Made by a program: the position numbers and the translations under genes
The notes under the pieces: generated by a model
The model's input: only the letters and a program-made list of their open reading frames with translations
The model's database searches: none
Told to the model about the DNA's origin: nothing
Shown: positions 9,716-20,003 of the stretch, in pieces
Layout: each line of letters opens with the position of its first letter
How positions within the stretch are numbered: position 1 is the first letter of the stretch
Origin: Chitinophagales bacterium
GTDB taxonomy: Bacteria; Bacteroidota; Bacteroidia; Chitinophagales; Chitinophagaceae
Assembly (NCBI GenBank): GCA_030832085.1
Contig: JAURJU010000050.1
Location: 1 to 64,000, forward strand
Reading direction: 5' to 3'
DNA: 64,000 nt

Positions 9716-11611
9716 TTATAACTTCCAGAACAACTGGAAGATGAAAAATAATATGATAGAAACCATCATGATCAGGATATAGGAACCCACCTGGCCACTT
9801 TGCAAAAGGCGCATTTGACGGGCGCTGAATTGGACACCCTTACCTACACCATTTACCAATCCATCAATGATTTTATTTTCGATGATCTTGCTAAAAAATG
9901 CGGCCAATCCGTTGATGGGCCGAACGATGATGGCGTCATAGATCTCATCTACATACCATTTGTTCGCCAAAAATCCGGGTACACCTTCAGTAGTATTTTC
10001 TCCCTTGAATTGCTTACCAAACAGCTTTTTGCTGAATAGAATCGCCAGGAGGATAAAAGCCAACAAAATACCCATCAAAGTCCATTCAGTGCTGTGTGAA
10101 AGATGATGTCCCTCTGCAGTCTGGCTGGTCAATACCGGCGATAAATAAGCGGCAAGAAGATGTGCATCCTTGACAAACAATGCAGGAATTCCAACCCATC
10201 CGCCGACTACAGATAACAGCGCCAATACCATCAGTGGAAAGGTCATTGCCAGGGGTGACTCGTGCACATGGTGTGCCTGTTCTTCGGAGCCCCTGAAAGT
10301 ACCAGAGAATGTAAGGAAATACAATCTGAACATGTAGAAAGCGGTCATCACAGAGGTCATGATTCCCAATGCATATAAGATTGGGCTCTTCCCCAAAGCA
10401 GCTATGAGGATCTCGTCTTTTGAGAAAAAGCCTGCAAATGGAGGGATTCCTGCAATGGCAAGACAGCCGATGAGAAAAGTAATATGGGTGATGGGCAATT
10501 TTTTTCCAAGCCCACCCATCTTCTTGATGTCCTGCTCATGGTGCATGGCATGGATAACGCTTCCTGCCCCGAGGAACAGGAGGGCTTTGAAGAATGCATG
10601 GGTCATCACATGAAATACGCCAGCCGTGTAGGCACCGACACCAAGTGCAAGGAACATGAGTCCAAGCTGGCTAACAGTGGAATAGGCCAACACTTTCTTG
10701 ATGTCGTTTTGTTTCAACGCAATGGTTGCAGCGAGCAAGGCAGTTGAAATACCAATGATGGCAATCAGATGTTGTGAAATGGGTGCAAGGGAGAACATGA
10801 CATTGCTTCTTGCAATCATATAGATGCCTGCAGTCACCATTGTTGCTGCATGGATCAAAGCAGATACTGGAGTAGGACCAGCCATTGCGTCTGGCAACCA
10901 GGTGTACAGGGGAATCTGTGCAGATTTACCCATCGCACCTACAAACAAGAGGATGGTAATGCCCGTCAATACAGCAACCGGAGCCGTTGATGCCTTTGTA
11001 AACACATCTGCATATGCAATGGAACCAAATTGGGAAAGCATCCAGAAGATGGCCAAGAGAAAGCCAAGATCACCAATGCGGTTCATCACGAAGGCCTTTT
11101 TTGCTGCGTTGTTGTATGAGGCATTTCCAAACCAATACCCGATCAGGAGATAAGAACAGAGGCCCACACCTTCCCAACCAATGAACATCACCACAAAGTT
11201 GGATCCCAAAACGAGCAATAGCATTGAAAAAACGAAAAGATTGAGGTAAGCGAAATAGCGCGCATAATGCGGCGCAGTCTCTTCCTTCATGTAGGCTGTG
11301 GAATAGACATGGATCAGGGATCCAATGCCAGTGATCACAAGGAGGAACAGCGCACTGAGCTGGTCAACCAGAAAAGAGGCCTTGATGTCCAATCCACCAG
11401 CTTTGATGAAGTTAAAATAATCAATGGCGCTTGCAGTAAAGCCAGGAGCAGACACTTCCCTGAAAACCAAAATACTTATTACAAATGAGGCAATCAACAC
11501 GCCACAACCGATGATGTTGACAAGCATCCTCGAAAGGAAATTCCTTCCCAATCCATTGATCAGGAAACCAACGAATGGAAGCAGCGGAATCAGAAAAACA
11601 AATTTACTCAT
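9716..11611 (-). CDS. nuoL: NADH-quinone oxidoreductase subunit L
   Basis: LYTWLPDAMAGPTPVSALIHAATMVTAGIYM; C-terminal lateral helix region; operon position. Confidence 0.96.
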   Translation of the reverse strand: MSKFVFLIPLLPFVGFLINGLGRNFLSRMLVNIIGCGVLIASFVISILVFREVSAPGFTASAIDYFNFIKAGGLDIKASFLVDQLSALFLLVITGIGSLIHVYSTAYMKEETAPHYARYFAYLNLFVFSMLLLVLGSNFVVMFIGWEGVGLCSYLLIGYWFGNASYNNAAKKAFVMNRIGDLGFLLAIFWMLSQFGSIAYADVFTKASTAPVAVLTGITILLFVGAMGKSAQIPLYTWLPDAMAGPTPVSALIHAATMVTAGIYMIARSNVMFSLAPISQHLIAIIGISTALLAATIALKQNDIKKVLAYSTVSQLGLMFLALGVGAYTAGVFHVMTHAFFKALLFLGAGSVIHAMHHEQDIKKMGGLGKKLPITHITFLIGCLAIAGIPPFAGFFSKDEILIAALGKSPILYALGIMTSVMTAFYMFRLYFLTFSGTFRGSEEQAHHVHESPLAMTFPLMVLALLSVVGGWVGIPALFVKDAHLLAAYLSPVLTSQTAEGHHLSHSTEWTLMGILLAFILLAILFSKKLFGKQFKGENTTEGVPGFLANKWYVDEIYDAIIVRPINGLAAFFSKIIENKIIDGLVNGVGKGVQFSARQMRLLQSGQVGSYILIMMVSIILFFIFQLFWKL

Positions 11612-11648
11612 ATCATTTTTTGAATCGGATCAATCAATCTTGTTGGTG

Positions 11649-11993
11649 TCAATGTTTAAGCCTGTTGAGGAAGTTGATGTCCACAGCGTGGATGTTCCTG
11701 TACAGCATTACAATGATAGCGAGTCCTACAGTCACTTCCGCTGCAGCCACTACCATGATGAAGAAAACAAAAAGCTGTGCCTCCGTACCTGCAGTAGTGG
11801 AGCTGTCCAATGCAAATGCAGCAACATGGTGCATCTTGGAGAAAGCCACCAGCAATACATTCACCGCATTGAGCATGAGTTCAATGCACATGAAAATAAT
11901 GATTGCATTGCGCCTTGTGAGCACGCCAACAATTCCGATGGTGAAAAGGGCGACAGATAGAAAAATGTAATAGTTTATTGGCATTACCTGCAT
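11649..11993 (-). CDS. nuoK: NADH-quinone oxidoreductase subunit K
   Basis: Three-TM protein with [17 protein letters not shown] motif. Confidence 0.95.
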   Translation of the reverse strand: MQVMPINYYIFLSVALFTIGIVGVLTRRNAIIIFMCIELMLNAVNVLLVAFSKMHHVAAFALDSSTTAGTEAQLFVFFIMVVAAAEVTVGLAIIVMLYRNIHAVDINFLNRLKH

Positions 11994-12008
11994 AACGTAG
12001 GAATTGTT

Positions 12009-12524
12009 TTAAGATACAGTGTTTGATGGTTCTTTCTTCCCCAAAACAACAGCGCCGACCATGGCACTGAGGAAGAGGATGCTGCTGATTTCAAAAGGCA
12101 CAACATATTCCGTAAAAAGCACCTTTCCAAGGTTCTTGATCAGGCCAATGCTCCCCTCTCCATGCACGCTGGAAATGAATCCCACATTGTCTTTTAGCGC
12201 AGCAATGAGGATGAGCATGAGGCTTCCTCCTGATAATACTGCAGCAAACTTCATCCATTTGCTTTTTTGGGGCTCGCTCTCTGCATTGAGGTTCATGAAC
12301 ATGATGACGAACAGGAACAGTACCATGATGGCACCGGCATATACAATCATGTTCACAATGGCAAGGAACTGAGCATTCATGATGATGTAATGACCCGTAA
12401 TGGAAATGAAGACCATGATCAGCCACAACACACTGTGGACAGGGTTCTTGCTGAATACCACCATCATCGCACTGAACAGGGCCAGCGCGGTCAGGAACCA
12501 AAAAAGGATTTCGTTGATGTGCAT
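12009..12524 (-). CDS. nuoJ: NADH-quinone oxidoreductase subunit J
   Basis: VNMIVYAGAIMVLFLFVIMFMN motif; operon position. Confidence 0.95.
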   Translation of the reverse strand: MHINEILFWFLTALALFSAMMVVFSKNPVHSVLWLIMVFISITGHYIIMNAQFLAIVNMIVYAGAIMVLFLFVIMFMNLNAESEPQKSKWMKFAAVLSGGSLMLILIAALKDNVGFISSVHGEGSIGLIKNLGKVLFTEYVVPFEISSILFLSAMVGAVVLGKKEPSNTVS

Positions 12525-12527
12525 GGT

Positions 12528-13082
12528 TTATTTATTTTTTAATTGCGCTTCACGGAGGCCTTTTGCAATTTCATATTTTTCCCTGTCCGTTACCGGGTTG
12601 GGAATCAGCAATTCATCTTTGGAATAGATGAAACCTTTTCTTGTGAAGTTGGATGGTGCAAATGTTTCAGACATATAGATCGCATCCTTGGGACAGGCCT
12701 CTTCACAGAGTCCGCAGAAAATGCAACGGAGCATGTTGATTTCATATTTTGCAGCATATTTCTCTTCGCGGTAAAGATGTTCTTCACTCGTCTTGCGTTC
12801 CGCTGCTTCCATGGTGATGGCCTCTGCAGGACAGGCCACAGCACAGAGTCCGCATGCTGTACAATTTTCCCTTCCCGCTTCGTCACGGTTCAATACATGC
12901 AGCCCTCTAAATACTGGGCTGAATGGACGTTTCTCTTCGGGATAATTGATGGTTGCCTTTTTCTTGAACATGTGTGCGAATGTGATCGCCATGCCCTTGA
13001 ATATCGCAGGCAGGTACAATCGCTCCATGAAGCTCATCGGCTTTTGCTCCAATACTTTCGCCCTATTTGTCAATGATGCCAT
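12528..13082 (-). CDS. nuoI: NADH-quinone oxidoreductase subunit I
   Basis: Two 4Fe-4S motifs: CTACGLCAVACP and CIFCGLCEEACP. Confidence 0.95.
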   Translation of the reverse strand: MASLTNRAKVLEQKPMSFMERLYLPAIFKGMAITFAHMFKKKATINYPEEKRPFSPVFRGLHVLNRDEAGRENCTACGLCAVACPAEAITMEAAERKTSEEHLYREEKYAAKYEINMLRCIFCGLCEEACPKDAIYMSETFAPSNFTRKGFIYSKDELLIPNPVTDREKYEIAKGLREAQLKNK

Positions 13083-13086
13083 AGAA

Positions 13087-14151
13087 TTATTTATTTAACC
13101 ACAGGATGACCACTGCAGTAATCAACATATTTGCCAATGCAAGTGGAATGAGTTTTTTCCAGCCCAGGTCCATCAACTGGTCATAGCGAAACCTGGGGAT
13201 GGTCCACCTGACCCATATGAACAGGAAAAGGAAGAACAGAATTTTTGCAAACAAGGCCACAAACCCAAGCATGGCAACAGTATTCACACCAAGGCTCAAA
13301 ACAAGGGTCGCCTCATTCACAAATGGAATATCATAACCACCAAAGAAAAGTGTTGAGACCACTGCACTGGAAATGAACATGTTCACGTATTCTGCGAAAA
13401 GATAGAGACCCAGTTTCATGGATGAATATTCCTGGTGGTAACCAAAGTTCAATTCATTTTCCGCCTCGGGAAGATCAAAAGGAGTTCTGTTGCATTCCGC
13501 AAACACACAGATCAGGAAAATCAGGAATCCCAGAGGCTGGTAAATGATGTTCCACCCGCCTTCCATTTGCTGCGCAACAATTGTTTTGAGGCTCAATGAA
13601 CCTGTCATCATCAGCAATGCAATCAGCGAGAGGCCCATGGCCAACTCATAGGAAATGATCTGTGACGCACCCCTTACCGCAGCAATCAGTGAGAATTTGT
13701 TGTTGGAAGACCAGCCACCAATCATGATTCCATAAACCCCCATGCTCACTACCCCAAACACATAAAGGATGCCGATGTTGACATCTGCAATTTGAAGGCT
13801 TACGTTTCGGCCAAAGAGCTCAATGCTGCTACCCCAGGGGATTACAGCACTGGTGAGCATCGCAGTGACCATGGCAAGTGCCGGTCCAAGCACAAACAAT
13901 GTTTTGTTCGAGGTCAACGGAATGATTTCTTCCTTGAAGAAAAGCTTCAATCCATCGGCAGCAGGCTGCAACAAACCAAAAGGGCCGGCGCGGTTCGGGC
14001 CACGGCGGTCTTGCATCCATGCAGCAACTTTCCTTTCTGCATAGGTGGTGTACATGGCAACAATCAGGGAGAATGTGATGATCCCACCAATCAGCAGTAA
14101 TTTTTCAAGGCCTAATGATACATCTATCGCCAACAAATCCATTGTGATCAT
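13087..14151 (-). CDS. nuoH: NADH-quinone oxidoreductase subunit H
   Basis: YAERKVAAWMQDRRGPNRAGPFGLLQPAADGLKLFFKE; ATGA overlap with upstream nuoG. Confidence 0.97.
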   Translation of the reverse strand: MITMDLLAIDVSLGLEKLLLIGGIITFSLIVAMYTTYAERKVAAWMQDRRGPNRAGPFGLLQPAADGLKLFFKEEIIPLTSNKTLFVLGPALAMVTAMLTSAVIPWGSSIELFGRNVSLQIADVNIGILYVFGVVSMGVYGIMIGGWSSNNKFSLIAAVRGASQIISYELAMGLSLIALLMMTGSLSLKTIVAQQMEGGWNIIYQPLGFLIFLICVFAECNRTPFDLPEAENELNFGYHQEYSSMKLGLYLFAEYVNMFISSAVVSTLFFGGYDIPFVNEATLVLSLGVNTVAMLGFVALFAKILFFLFLFIWVRWTIPRFRYDQLMDLGWKKLIPLALANMLITAVVILWLNK

Positions 14152-15245
14152 GATTGTTTGGTTGAATGGTTATACACATCACTGGTGGCAGGACCATTGA
14201 TGAGACTGAGGTCAATGGAAGGGTCGTTCACTTCACTGACACTGTGAATGTCCATCAACAACTGCGGATTCCGACCACCATTCACAGCAGTGAATGTTTC
14301 CTTGGGTTGCTGGATGTTTTCATAATGTCCTTGTGAGATGACCGAATGCCTGCTGACATGCGTCGGACCTTCAATGGTCCAAGATGATGTCTTCTTTTTT
14401 TCAAAACGACACTCATTACAAATCCACTCTTCCACTTCACCCCACTGGTCTTTTCTTGCGGTAACGCGCAACACCTCTTCGCCGCGTTGCCAAAGGGTAA
14501 CCTTTCCGGAACAGCATTTGCAGTCCCTGTGTGCGTTAACAGGCTTGGTGAACCAGACTCGGTTTTTGAAACGGAAGGTCTTGTCTGTGAGGGCTCCGAC
14601 CGGGCAAACATCAATGACGTTACCGATAAAATTGTTATCGAGGGACTTTTCAATATAAGTAGCAATTTCAGCATGGTCTCCCCTGCTTAAAACGCCATGT
14701 GTCCTTTTTTCTGTGAGTTGGTCAGCTGTGAATACACACCTGTAACAGAGAATGCACCGTGTCATGTGCAGCTGAATATATGGTCCAAGGTCATGCTTGT
14801 CAAAGGTCCTGCGCTTGAACTCGTAGCGTGTGCCCTGCTTCCCGTGCTGGTAGCCGAGGTCCTGCAAATGACATTCCCCTGCCTGGTCACATACAGGGCA
14901 ATCCAGCGGATGGTTCAAGAGCAAAAATTCAACCACACCATTTCTGGCATCTTCAACTTTTGAACTGGTCATGTTTTTCACTTCCATCCCGTCCATGACA
15001 CCGGTTCTGCAACTGGCCACCAACTTTGGCATAGGACGAGGATCGGCCTCACTTCCCTTGCTGACTTCCACCAGACAGGTACGGCATTTCCCACCACTCC
15101 CCTGGAGTTTGCTGTAGTAGCACATTGCAGGAGGAACAACATCCCCGCCAATCATTCGTGCGGCCTGCAGGATGGTCGTCCCCATGGGTACATCCACCGT
15201 GATGTTGTCGATTGTTACTTTTACTGTTTTGACTGCTTCGGACAT
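14148..15245 (-). CDS. nuoG: NADH-quinone oxidoreductase subunit G, short form (2Fe-2S/4Fe-4S domains; no large molybdopterin-type domain)
   Basis: CYYSKLQGSGGKCRTCLVEV (2Fe-2S), HPLDCPVCDQAGEC and CILCYRC...CPVGAL cluster motifs; ends about 75 residues after WICNECRF. Confidence 0.9.
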   Translation of the reverse strand: MSEAVKTVKVTIDNITVDVPMGTTILQAARMIGGDVVPPAMCYYSKLQGSGGKCRTCLVEVSKGSEADPRPMPKLVASCRTGVMDGMEVKNMTSSKVEDARNGVVEFLLLNHPLDCPVCDQAGECHLQDLGYQHGKQGTRYEFKRRTFDKHDLGPYIQLHMTRCILCYRCVFTADQLTEKRTHGVLSRGDHAEIATYIEKSLDNNFIGNVIDVCPVGALTDKTFRFKNRVWFTKPVNAHRDCKCCSGKVTLWQRGEEVLRVTARKDQWGEVEEWICNECRFEKKKTSSWTIEGPTHVSRHSVISQGHYENIQQPKETFTAVNGGRNPQLLMDIHSVSEVNDPSIDLSLINGPATSDVYNHSTKQS

Positions 15246-15275
15246 ATGTTTTTTTTAACGGGCCTGAACCCTATC

Positions 15276-16625
15276 TTATGCTGGTACATGGATGGGATCT
15301 GCATAATGCGCCAAGCCATAGTTTTGCGTTTGACAGCGTGCTGGATTGTTGACATGCCATTCAAATTCATCCCTGAAATGCCTGATGGCTGCTGCAACAG
15401 GCCATGCTGCTGCATCACCCAACGGACAAATGGTATTCCCTTCAATCTTGCGCTGGATATCCCACAACAAATCAATATCACTCATGGCACCCTTGCCATT
15501 TTCAATTTTGGTGAGGATTTTTTCCATCCATCCGGTTCCTTCCCTGCAAGGGGAACATTGGCCGCAGCTCTCGTGCCTGTAGAACCTGGCCAAGGTTAGT
15601 GTATTCTTCACCACACATTGGTCTTCGTCCAACACAATGAATCCACCTGAACCCATCATCGAACCAGTGGCAAAACCGCCATCAGAAAGGCTTTCATAGT
15701 TCATGAGCCGGGTCTCGCCTTTTGCGGTTTTCAACAAAAGGTTGGCTGGTAAAATGGGAACAGATGATCCTCCGGGGATGCAGGCCTTGAGCCTTTTTCC
15801 ATTGGGAATGCCGCCACAATATTCATCACTGTAAATGAATTCCTCTACAGAGATGGTCATGTCAATTTCATAAACACCAGGCTTGTTGATATTGCCACAG
15901 GCAGAAATCAACTTTGTTCCTGTTGAACGTCCTACCCCAATTTTGGCATATTCCTCTCCGCCCATGTTCATGATGGGAACGACAGCAGCAAGTGTTTCAA
16001 CATTGTTGACCACGGTTGGACAATCCCACAATCCCTTGATGGCCGGGAATGGCGGCTTGATGCGTGGATTGCCACGCTTGCCTTCCAATGATTCAATCAA
16101 TGCGGTCTCTTCTCCACAGATGTAGGCACCTGCACCACGTTGTACATAAATCTCACAGTCAAATCCCGATCCCAAAATATTTTTCCCAAGAAATCCATTT
16201 TGTTTGGCTTCTGCAATAGCTTGTTCAAGAATTCCAACAATCCAGGCATATTCGCCACGGATATAGATATATGTCCTGTTGCTTCCCAATGCAAAAGAAG
16301 AAACAATCAAGCCCTCAATCAAAAGATGCGGAAGGAATTCCATCAGGTACCGGTCCTTGAATGTTCCGGGTTCAGATTCATCTGCATTGCAGACCAGGTA
16401 ACGGGGAACGCCCTCTGGTTTAGCAAGGAAACTCCATTTCATGCCGGAAGGAAAACCTGCACCACCCCTACCACGCAGCCCGCTTTTCTTCACTTCCTCG
16501 ACGATGGCTGCGGGTTCCATTTTGAGGGCTTTTTCCACAGCAGCATAACCACCTTCCCTTCTGTAGACGTCATAATGACGAATCCCTTCTACATGCGCCT
16601 TTTCTAATAATAATTTTTTTGCCAT
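15276..16625 (-). CDS. nuoF: NADH-quinone oxidoreductase subunit F
   Basis: GLRGRGGAGFPSGMKW, CNADESEPGTFKDR, ESCGQCSPCREG motifs. Confidence 0.97.
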   Translation of the reverse strand: MAKKLLLEKAHVEGIRHYDVYRREGGYAAVEKALKMEPAAIVEEVKKSGLRGRGGAGFPSGMKWSFLAKPEGVPRYLVCNADESEPGTFKDRYLMEFLPHLLIEGLIVSSFALGSNRTYIYIRGEYAWIVGILEQAIAEAKQNGFLGKNILGSGFDCEIYVQRGAGAYICGEETALIESLEGKRGNPRIKPPFPAIKGLWDCPTVVNNVETLAAVVPIMNMGGEEYAKIGVGRSTGTKLISACGNINKPGVYEIDMTISVEEFIYSDEYCGGIPNGKRLKACIPGGSSVPILPANLLLKTAKGETRLMNYESLSDGGFATGSMMGSGGFIVLDEDQCVVKNTLTLARFYRHESCGQCSPCREGTGWMEKILTKIENGKGAMSDIDLLWDIQRKIEGNTICPLGDAAAWPVAAAIRHFRDEFEWHVNNPARCQTQNYGLAHYADPIHVPA

Positions 16626-16649
16626 TTTGCTTCTGCTTTGCTGGTCTTC

Positions 16650-17138
16650 TTATTGTTTGTTTCGGCACTCCTCTATGATCGCATCCACTTTTGCTTCGGT
16701 CAGGTGCTCCCTGTAATTGATGCCCATCTGCATCATGGGTGCATAACCACAGGCACCAAGGCATTCCACAGTCTTCAGGGTAAACATGCCATCAGCAGTG
16801 GTTTCACCAACATTGATGTCCAGTTTTCTTTTGATGTATGCAATGATATGGTCACTTCCATTCAACATGCAAGGACCTGTATGACAAACCTCAAAAACAT
16901 GCTTGCCCACCGGTTTAAGGTTGTACATGCTGTAGAACGTAGCAACTTCATACACTTCAATGGGTTCAATCCCCAGAATGCTGGCCACATAATCCATGGT
17001 CTCAGCACTCAGCCATCCACCAAACTCATCTTGTGCCAAATGCAACAAGGGAATCAGTGCACTCTTTTGTTTGCCCTTAGGATAACGGTCGATCATCGAC
17101 TGTACCTCTTTCAATTTATCTTCTGAAAACTTCACCAT
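16650..17138 (-). CDS. nuoE: NADH-quinone oxidoreductase subunit E
   Basis: Thioredoxin-like 2Fe-2S motifs CHTGPC and CLGAC. Confidence 0.95.
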   Translation of the reverse strand: MVKFSEDKLKEVQSMIDRYPKGKQKSALIPLLHLAQDEFGGWLSAETMDYVASILGIEPIEVYEVATFYSMYNLKPVGKHVFEVCHTGPCMLNGSDHIIAYIKRKLDINVGETTADGMFTLKTVECLGACGYAPMMQMGINYREHLTEAKVDAIIEECRNKQ

Positions 17139-17153
17139 TGCTATTGTTTTGCT

Positions 17154-18383
17154 TTATGCGTCCATTTCTCCAGCGATCAGGTTTAGACTGCTCAATGTTA
17201 CGATGGCGTCACTGAGCATGGTATCTTTCACAATCTCTGAATATGCCTGATAATAAATAAAACAAGGCCTGCGGAAATGCAAGCGGTACGGGGTTCTTCC
17301 ACCGTCACTGATGAGATAAAATCCCAACTCTCCATTGCCGCCCTCGATGCTTTGGTACACCTCACCGGCTGGAATTTCTGTTTCGCCCATTACAATCTTG
17401 AAATGATAGATCAGTGCTTCCATTTTGGTATATACATCCGCTTTCGCAGGGAGATAATATTCAGGTGCATCTGCATGATAAACATCTGCCTCCGTTCCCT
17501 TGAACGACTGCACTTTCTGGTAGGCCTGGCGGATGATGCTGAGTGACTGCCAGATCTCCTCGTTCCTTACCTGGAAACGATCATTGTTGTCTCCGGTTGT
17601 TCCGACAGGAATGATGAAATCAAAATCCTCGTAAGACGAATATGGAGAATGCACACGCACATCATAGTCTACCCCTGCTGCGCGCAGGTTGGGGCCTGTG
17701 AAGCCATAATTCAACGCCCTTTCAGCAGAAATGGCACCAGTGCCTACCGTCCTTTCAATGAAAATCCTGTTGCGGTTGAAAAGGTTTTCGAATTCCTTCC
17801 AAACCTTTGGAAATTCTTCCAGGAATTTCTCAATTTTCTGAAAGGCAACAGCAGAAAAATTGCGTTCAAATCCACCGATGCGTCCCATGTTGGTGGTGAG
17901 GCGTGATCCGCAGACTTCCTCGTAAATCTCATATACCAACTCACGGTATTGCATCACATACAAGAAACCGGTATACGCACCCGTATCAACCCCTACAATA
18001 GAATTACAAATCAGGTGATCAGAAATGCGAGACAGTTCCATGATGATTACACGGAGATAATCCACGCGCTTGGGTGTTTTTACACCCAATAATTTTTCAC
18101 AGGTCAGGTGCCATCCCATGTTGTTCAATGGGGCGGAACAATAATTCAACCTGTCGGTCAATGTGGTGATCTGGTTCAGTGGCCTGCGTTCTGCAAGCTT
18201 CTCAAATGCCCTGTGGATATAGCCCACAGTAGAGTCTGCCTTGATGATGCGTTCCCCATCCATTTCAAGGATGTTTTGGAATACACCATGGGTTGCAGGG
18301 TGGGTCGGACCGAGATTCAGGGTTGTGGTCTGTTTCTCAATGGATCCTTCCGGTAAATGTATGTTGACTTGCTCGACCATCAT
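17154..18383 (-). CDS. nuoD: NADH-quinone oxidoreductase subunit D
   Basis: LGPTHPATHGVFQNILEMDGERI...GYIHRAFEKLAE; 49-kDa family. Confidence 0.97.
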   Translation of the reverse strand: MMVEQVNIHLPEGSIEKQTTTLNLGPTHPATHGVFQNILEMDGERIIKADSTVGYIHRAFEKLAERRPLNQITTLTDRLNYCSAPLNNMGWHLTCEKLLGVKTPKRVDYLRVIIMELSRISDHLICNSIVGVDTGAYTGFLYVMQYRELVYEIYEEVCGSRLTTNMGRIGGFERNFSAVAFQKIEKFLEEFPKVWKEFENLFNRNRIFIERTVGTGAISAERALNYGFTGPNLRAAGVDYDVRVHSPYSSYEDFDFIIPVGTTGDNNDRFQVRNEEIWQSLSIIRQAYQKVQSFKGTEADVYHADAPEYYLPAKADVYTKMEALIYHFKIVMGETEIPAGEVYQSIEGGNGELGFYLISDGGRTPYRLHFRRPCFIYYQAYSEIVKDTMLSDAIVTLSSLNLIAGEMDA

Positions 18384-18392
18384 TGTAGTTTT

Positions 18393-18902
18393 TTATCTGC
18401 CAAACATTTCGTCATCCTTGTCGATCCTTGTCTGGTCTTCCAGGGGAAATTCTTTCCTCAAGGGGAAATAGTCCATCTCATCCACGTTCAAAATTCGCTT
18501 GAGGTTGGGATGACCAATGAAATTCACACCAAAAAAGTCATAGGTTTCACGCTCCATCCAATTGGCACCACTGAACAAACCTATGGCAGTGTATACATCA
18601 GGCTTTTCAATGGGCACATAGAGTTTCATCCGCAGACGCACATTTTCTTTCAGGTTGTGCAGGTGATAGACCACTGCAATCTCTTCTCCTTTCCTGTCAG
18701 GATAATGAACTGCCGTAAGGTCTGTCAAAAATTGAAATCCCATTGTAGGGTCATCGTAGAGGAAACTGAGGGCCTTCAGGTTATGGTCAGCCTTCACAGT
18801 AAAGCAAGGCATGCCGTAGGATTCTTCCCAGGACAAAATCCTGTCTCCAAATTGTGCATCCAGCTTTTCTTTTATCATCTCGTGGGTGAGGGACATATTC
18901 AT
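18393..18902 (-). CDS. nuoC: NADH-quinone oxidoreductase subunit C
   Basis: ANWMERETYDFFGVNFIGHPNLKRIL signature; separate from nuoD. Confidence 0.95.
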   Translation of the reverse strand: MNMSLTHEMIKEKLDAQFGDRILSWEESYGMPCFTVKADHNLKALSFLYDDPTMGFQFLTDLTAVHYPDRKGEEIAVVYHLHNLKENVRLRMKLYVPIEKPDVYTAIGLFSGANWMERETYDFFGVNFIGHPNLKRILNVDEMDYFPLRKEFPLEDQTRIDKDDEMFGR

Positions 18903-18918
18903 TTGTTTTTATCCTGCA

Positions 18919-19512
18919 CTATTGGATTCCGTATCCTTCAAGCAAGGCCTTGTATTGTTCGCCGGTTCTTCTTCTCAGGGATTCTGACTGCACCAATTCC
19001 TGGATTTTCAATACCCCGTCAATGATGGCTTCTGGCCTTGGAGGGCAACCTGGAACATAAACATCTACAGGGATGACCTGGTCAATTCCCTGCAATACAG
19101 AGTAGGTATCAAAAATTCCACCGCTCGATGCACAGGCACCAACAGCCATCACCCAGCGGGGTTCAGCCATTTGGAGGTATACCTGGCGAAGCACTGGCGC
19201 CATTTTCTTTGCAATCGTTCCCATGACCATCAAAAGATCACATTGGCGGGGTGAAAATCCCACGCGCTCCGAACCAAAACGGGATAGGTCGTAATGCGAT
19301 CCCATCGTGGCCATGAATTCAATGCCACAGCATGAGGTCGCAAAAGGAAGCGGCCACATCGAATTCGACCTGGCCAAGCCCACCACCTTGTCGAGGGAAG
19401 TGGCAAAAAACCCTTCTCCCATATGCCCTTCAGGCAGCTGAACCTGGTTGATGCCAAGATCTGAGCTGTCTTTTTGAATCATGTTGAACCTTACCGGACG
19501 CGACATAAACAA
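18919..19512 (-). CDS. nuoB: NADH-quinone oxidoreductase subunit B
   Basis: ATSCCGIEFMAT...GACASSGGIFDTYSVLQGID...VPGCPPRPEAIIDG. Confidence 0.97.
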   Translation of the reverse strand: MFMSRPVRFNMIQKDSSDLGINQVQLPEGHMGEGFFATSLDKVVGLARSNSMWPLPFATSCCGIEFMATMGSHYDLSRFGSERVGFSPRQCDLLMVMGTIAKKMAPVLRQVYLQMAEPRWVMAVGACASSGGIFDTYSVLQGIDQVIPVDVYVPGCPPRPEAIIDGVLKIQELVQSESLRRRTGEQYKALLEGYGIQ

Positions 19513-19528
19513 TAGTTTTTTTTATAAC

Positions 19529-19561
19529 AAATGCCTGATGATCTTGTTCCATCAGGCATTT
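19529..19561. other. Perfect 12-bp stem hairpin between nuoA and nuoB
   Basis: AAATGCCTGATG-(ATCTTGTTC)-CATCAGGCATTT; a T7 run follows on the plus strand, an A-tract precedes it on the coding (minus) strand. Confidence 0.8.
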
Positions 19562-19567
19562 CTTTTT

Positions 19568-19984
19568 TTATTCTTCCCAGTGCAGGGCACCTTTTTTGAT
19601 GATATAGACAAAGCCGGCAAGAAAAAAGCCGACAAACATCACAACGGCCATGAACCCATCCCAGCCCAATCCTCGAAAATTCACCGCATAGGGATAAAAG
19701 AAAATGACTTCCACGTCAAAGAGTACAAAGAGGATGGCAACCAAAAAGTACTTGATGGCCATGGGCTGACGGGCATTTCCGAACTGCTCGATGCCACTCT
19801 CAAATACCTGTAACTTGTCACTGGTCTTGCGTTTGGGGCCCAGGAGTTGAGATCCAAAGATCATGACGGCCACCAATCCCACTGCAAAAACGAGTTGTAT
19901 TCCAATTGGAAAATAGTCGCTTGCTCTGCTGATCTCGGGGTTCTGTCCAATGGCTTGCGCTTGCAGGAAAAACGTCCTTATCAT
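19568..19984 (-). CDS. nuoA: NADH-quinone oxidoreductase subunit A
   Basis: FDVEVIFFYPYAV motif. ORF opens at 20119, but MIRTFFLQAQ at 19984 is the likely start because the upstream part spans a terminator and a promoter-like box. Confidence 0.92.
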   Translation of the reverse strand: MIRTFFLQAQAIGQNPEISRASDYFPIGIQLVFAVGLVAVMIFGSQLLGPKRKTSDKLQVFESGIEQFGNARQPMAIKYFLVAILFVLFDVEVIFFYPYAVNFRGLGWDGFMAVVMFVGFFLAGFVYIIKKGALHWEE

Positions 19985-20003
19985 GGGTATAAATTTCAAG
20001 GCG

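Noticed and set aside
14148-14152. Frameshift or pseudogene explanation for short NuoG
   Set aside because: nuoG stop and nuoH start overlap as ATGA, leaving no remnant of a longer domain.
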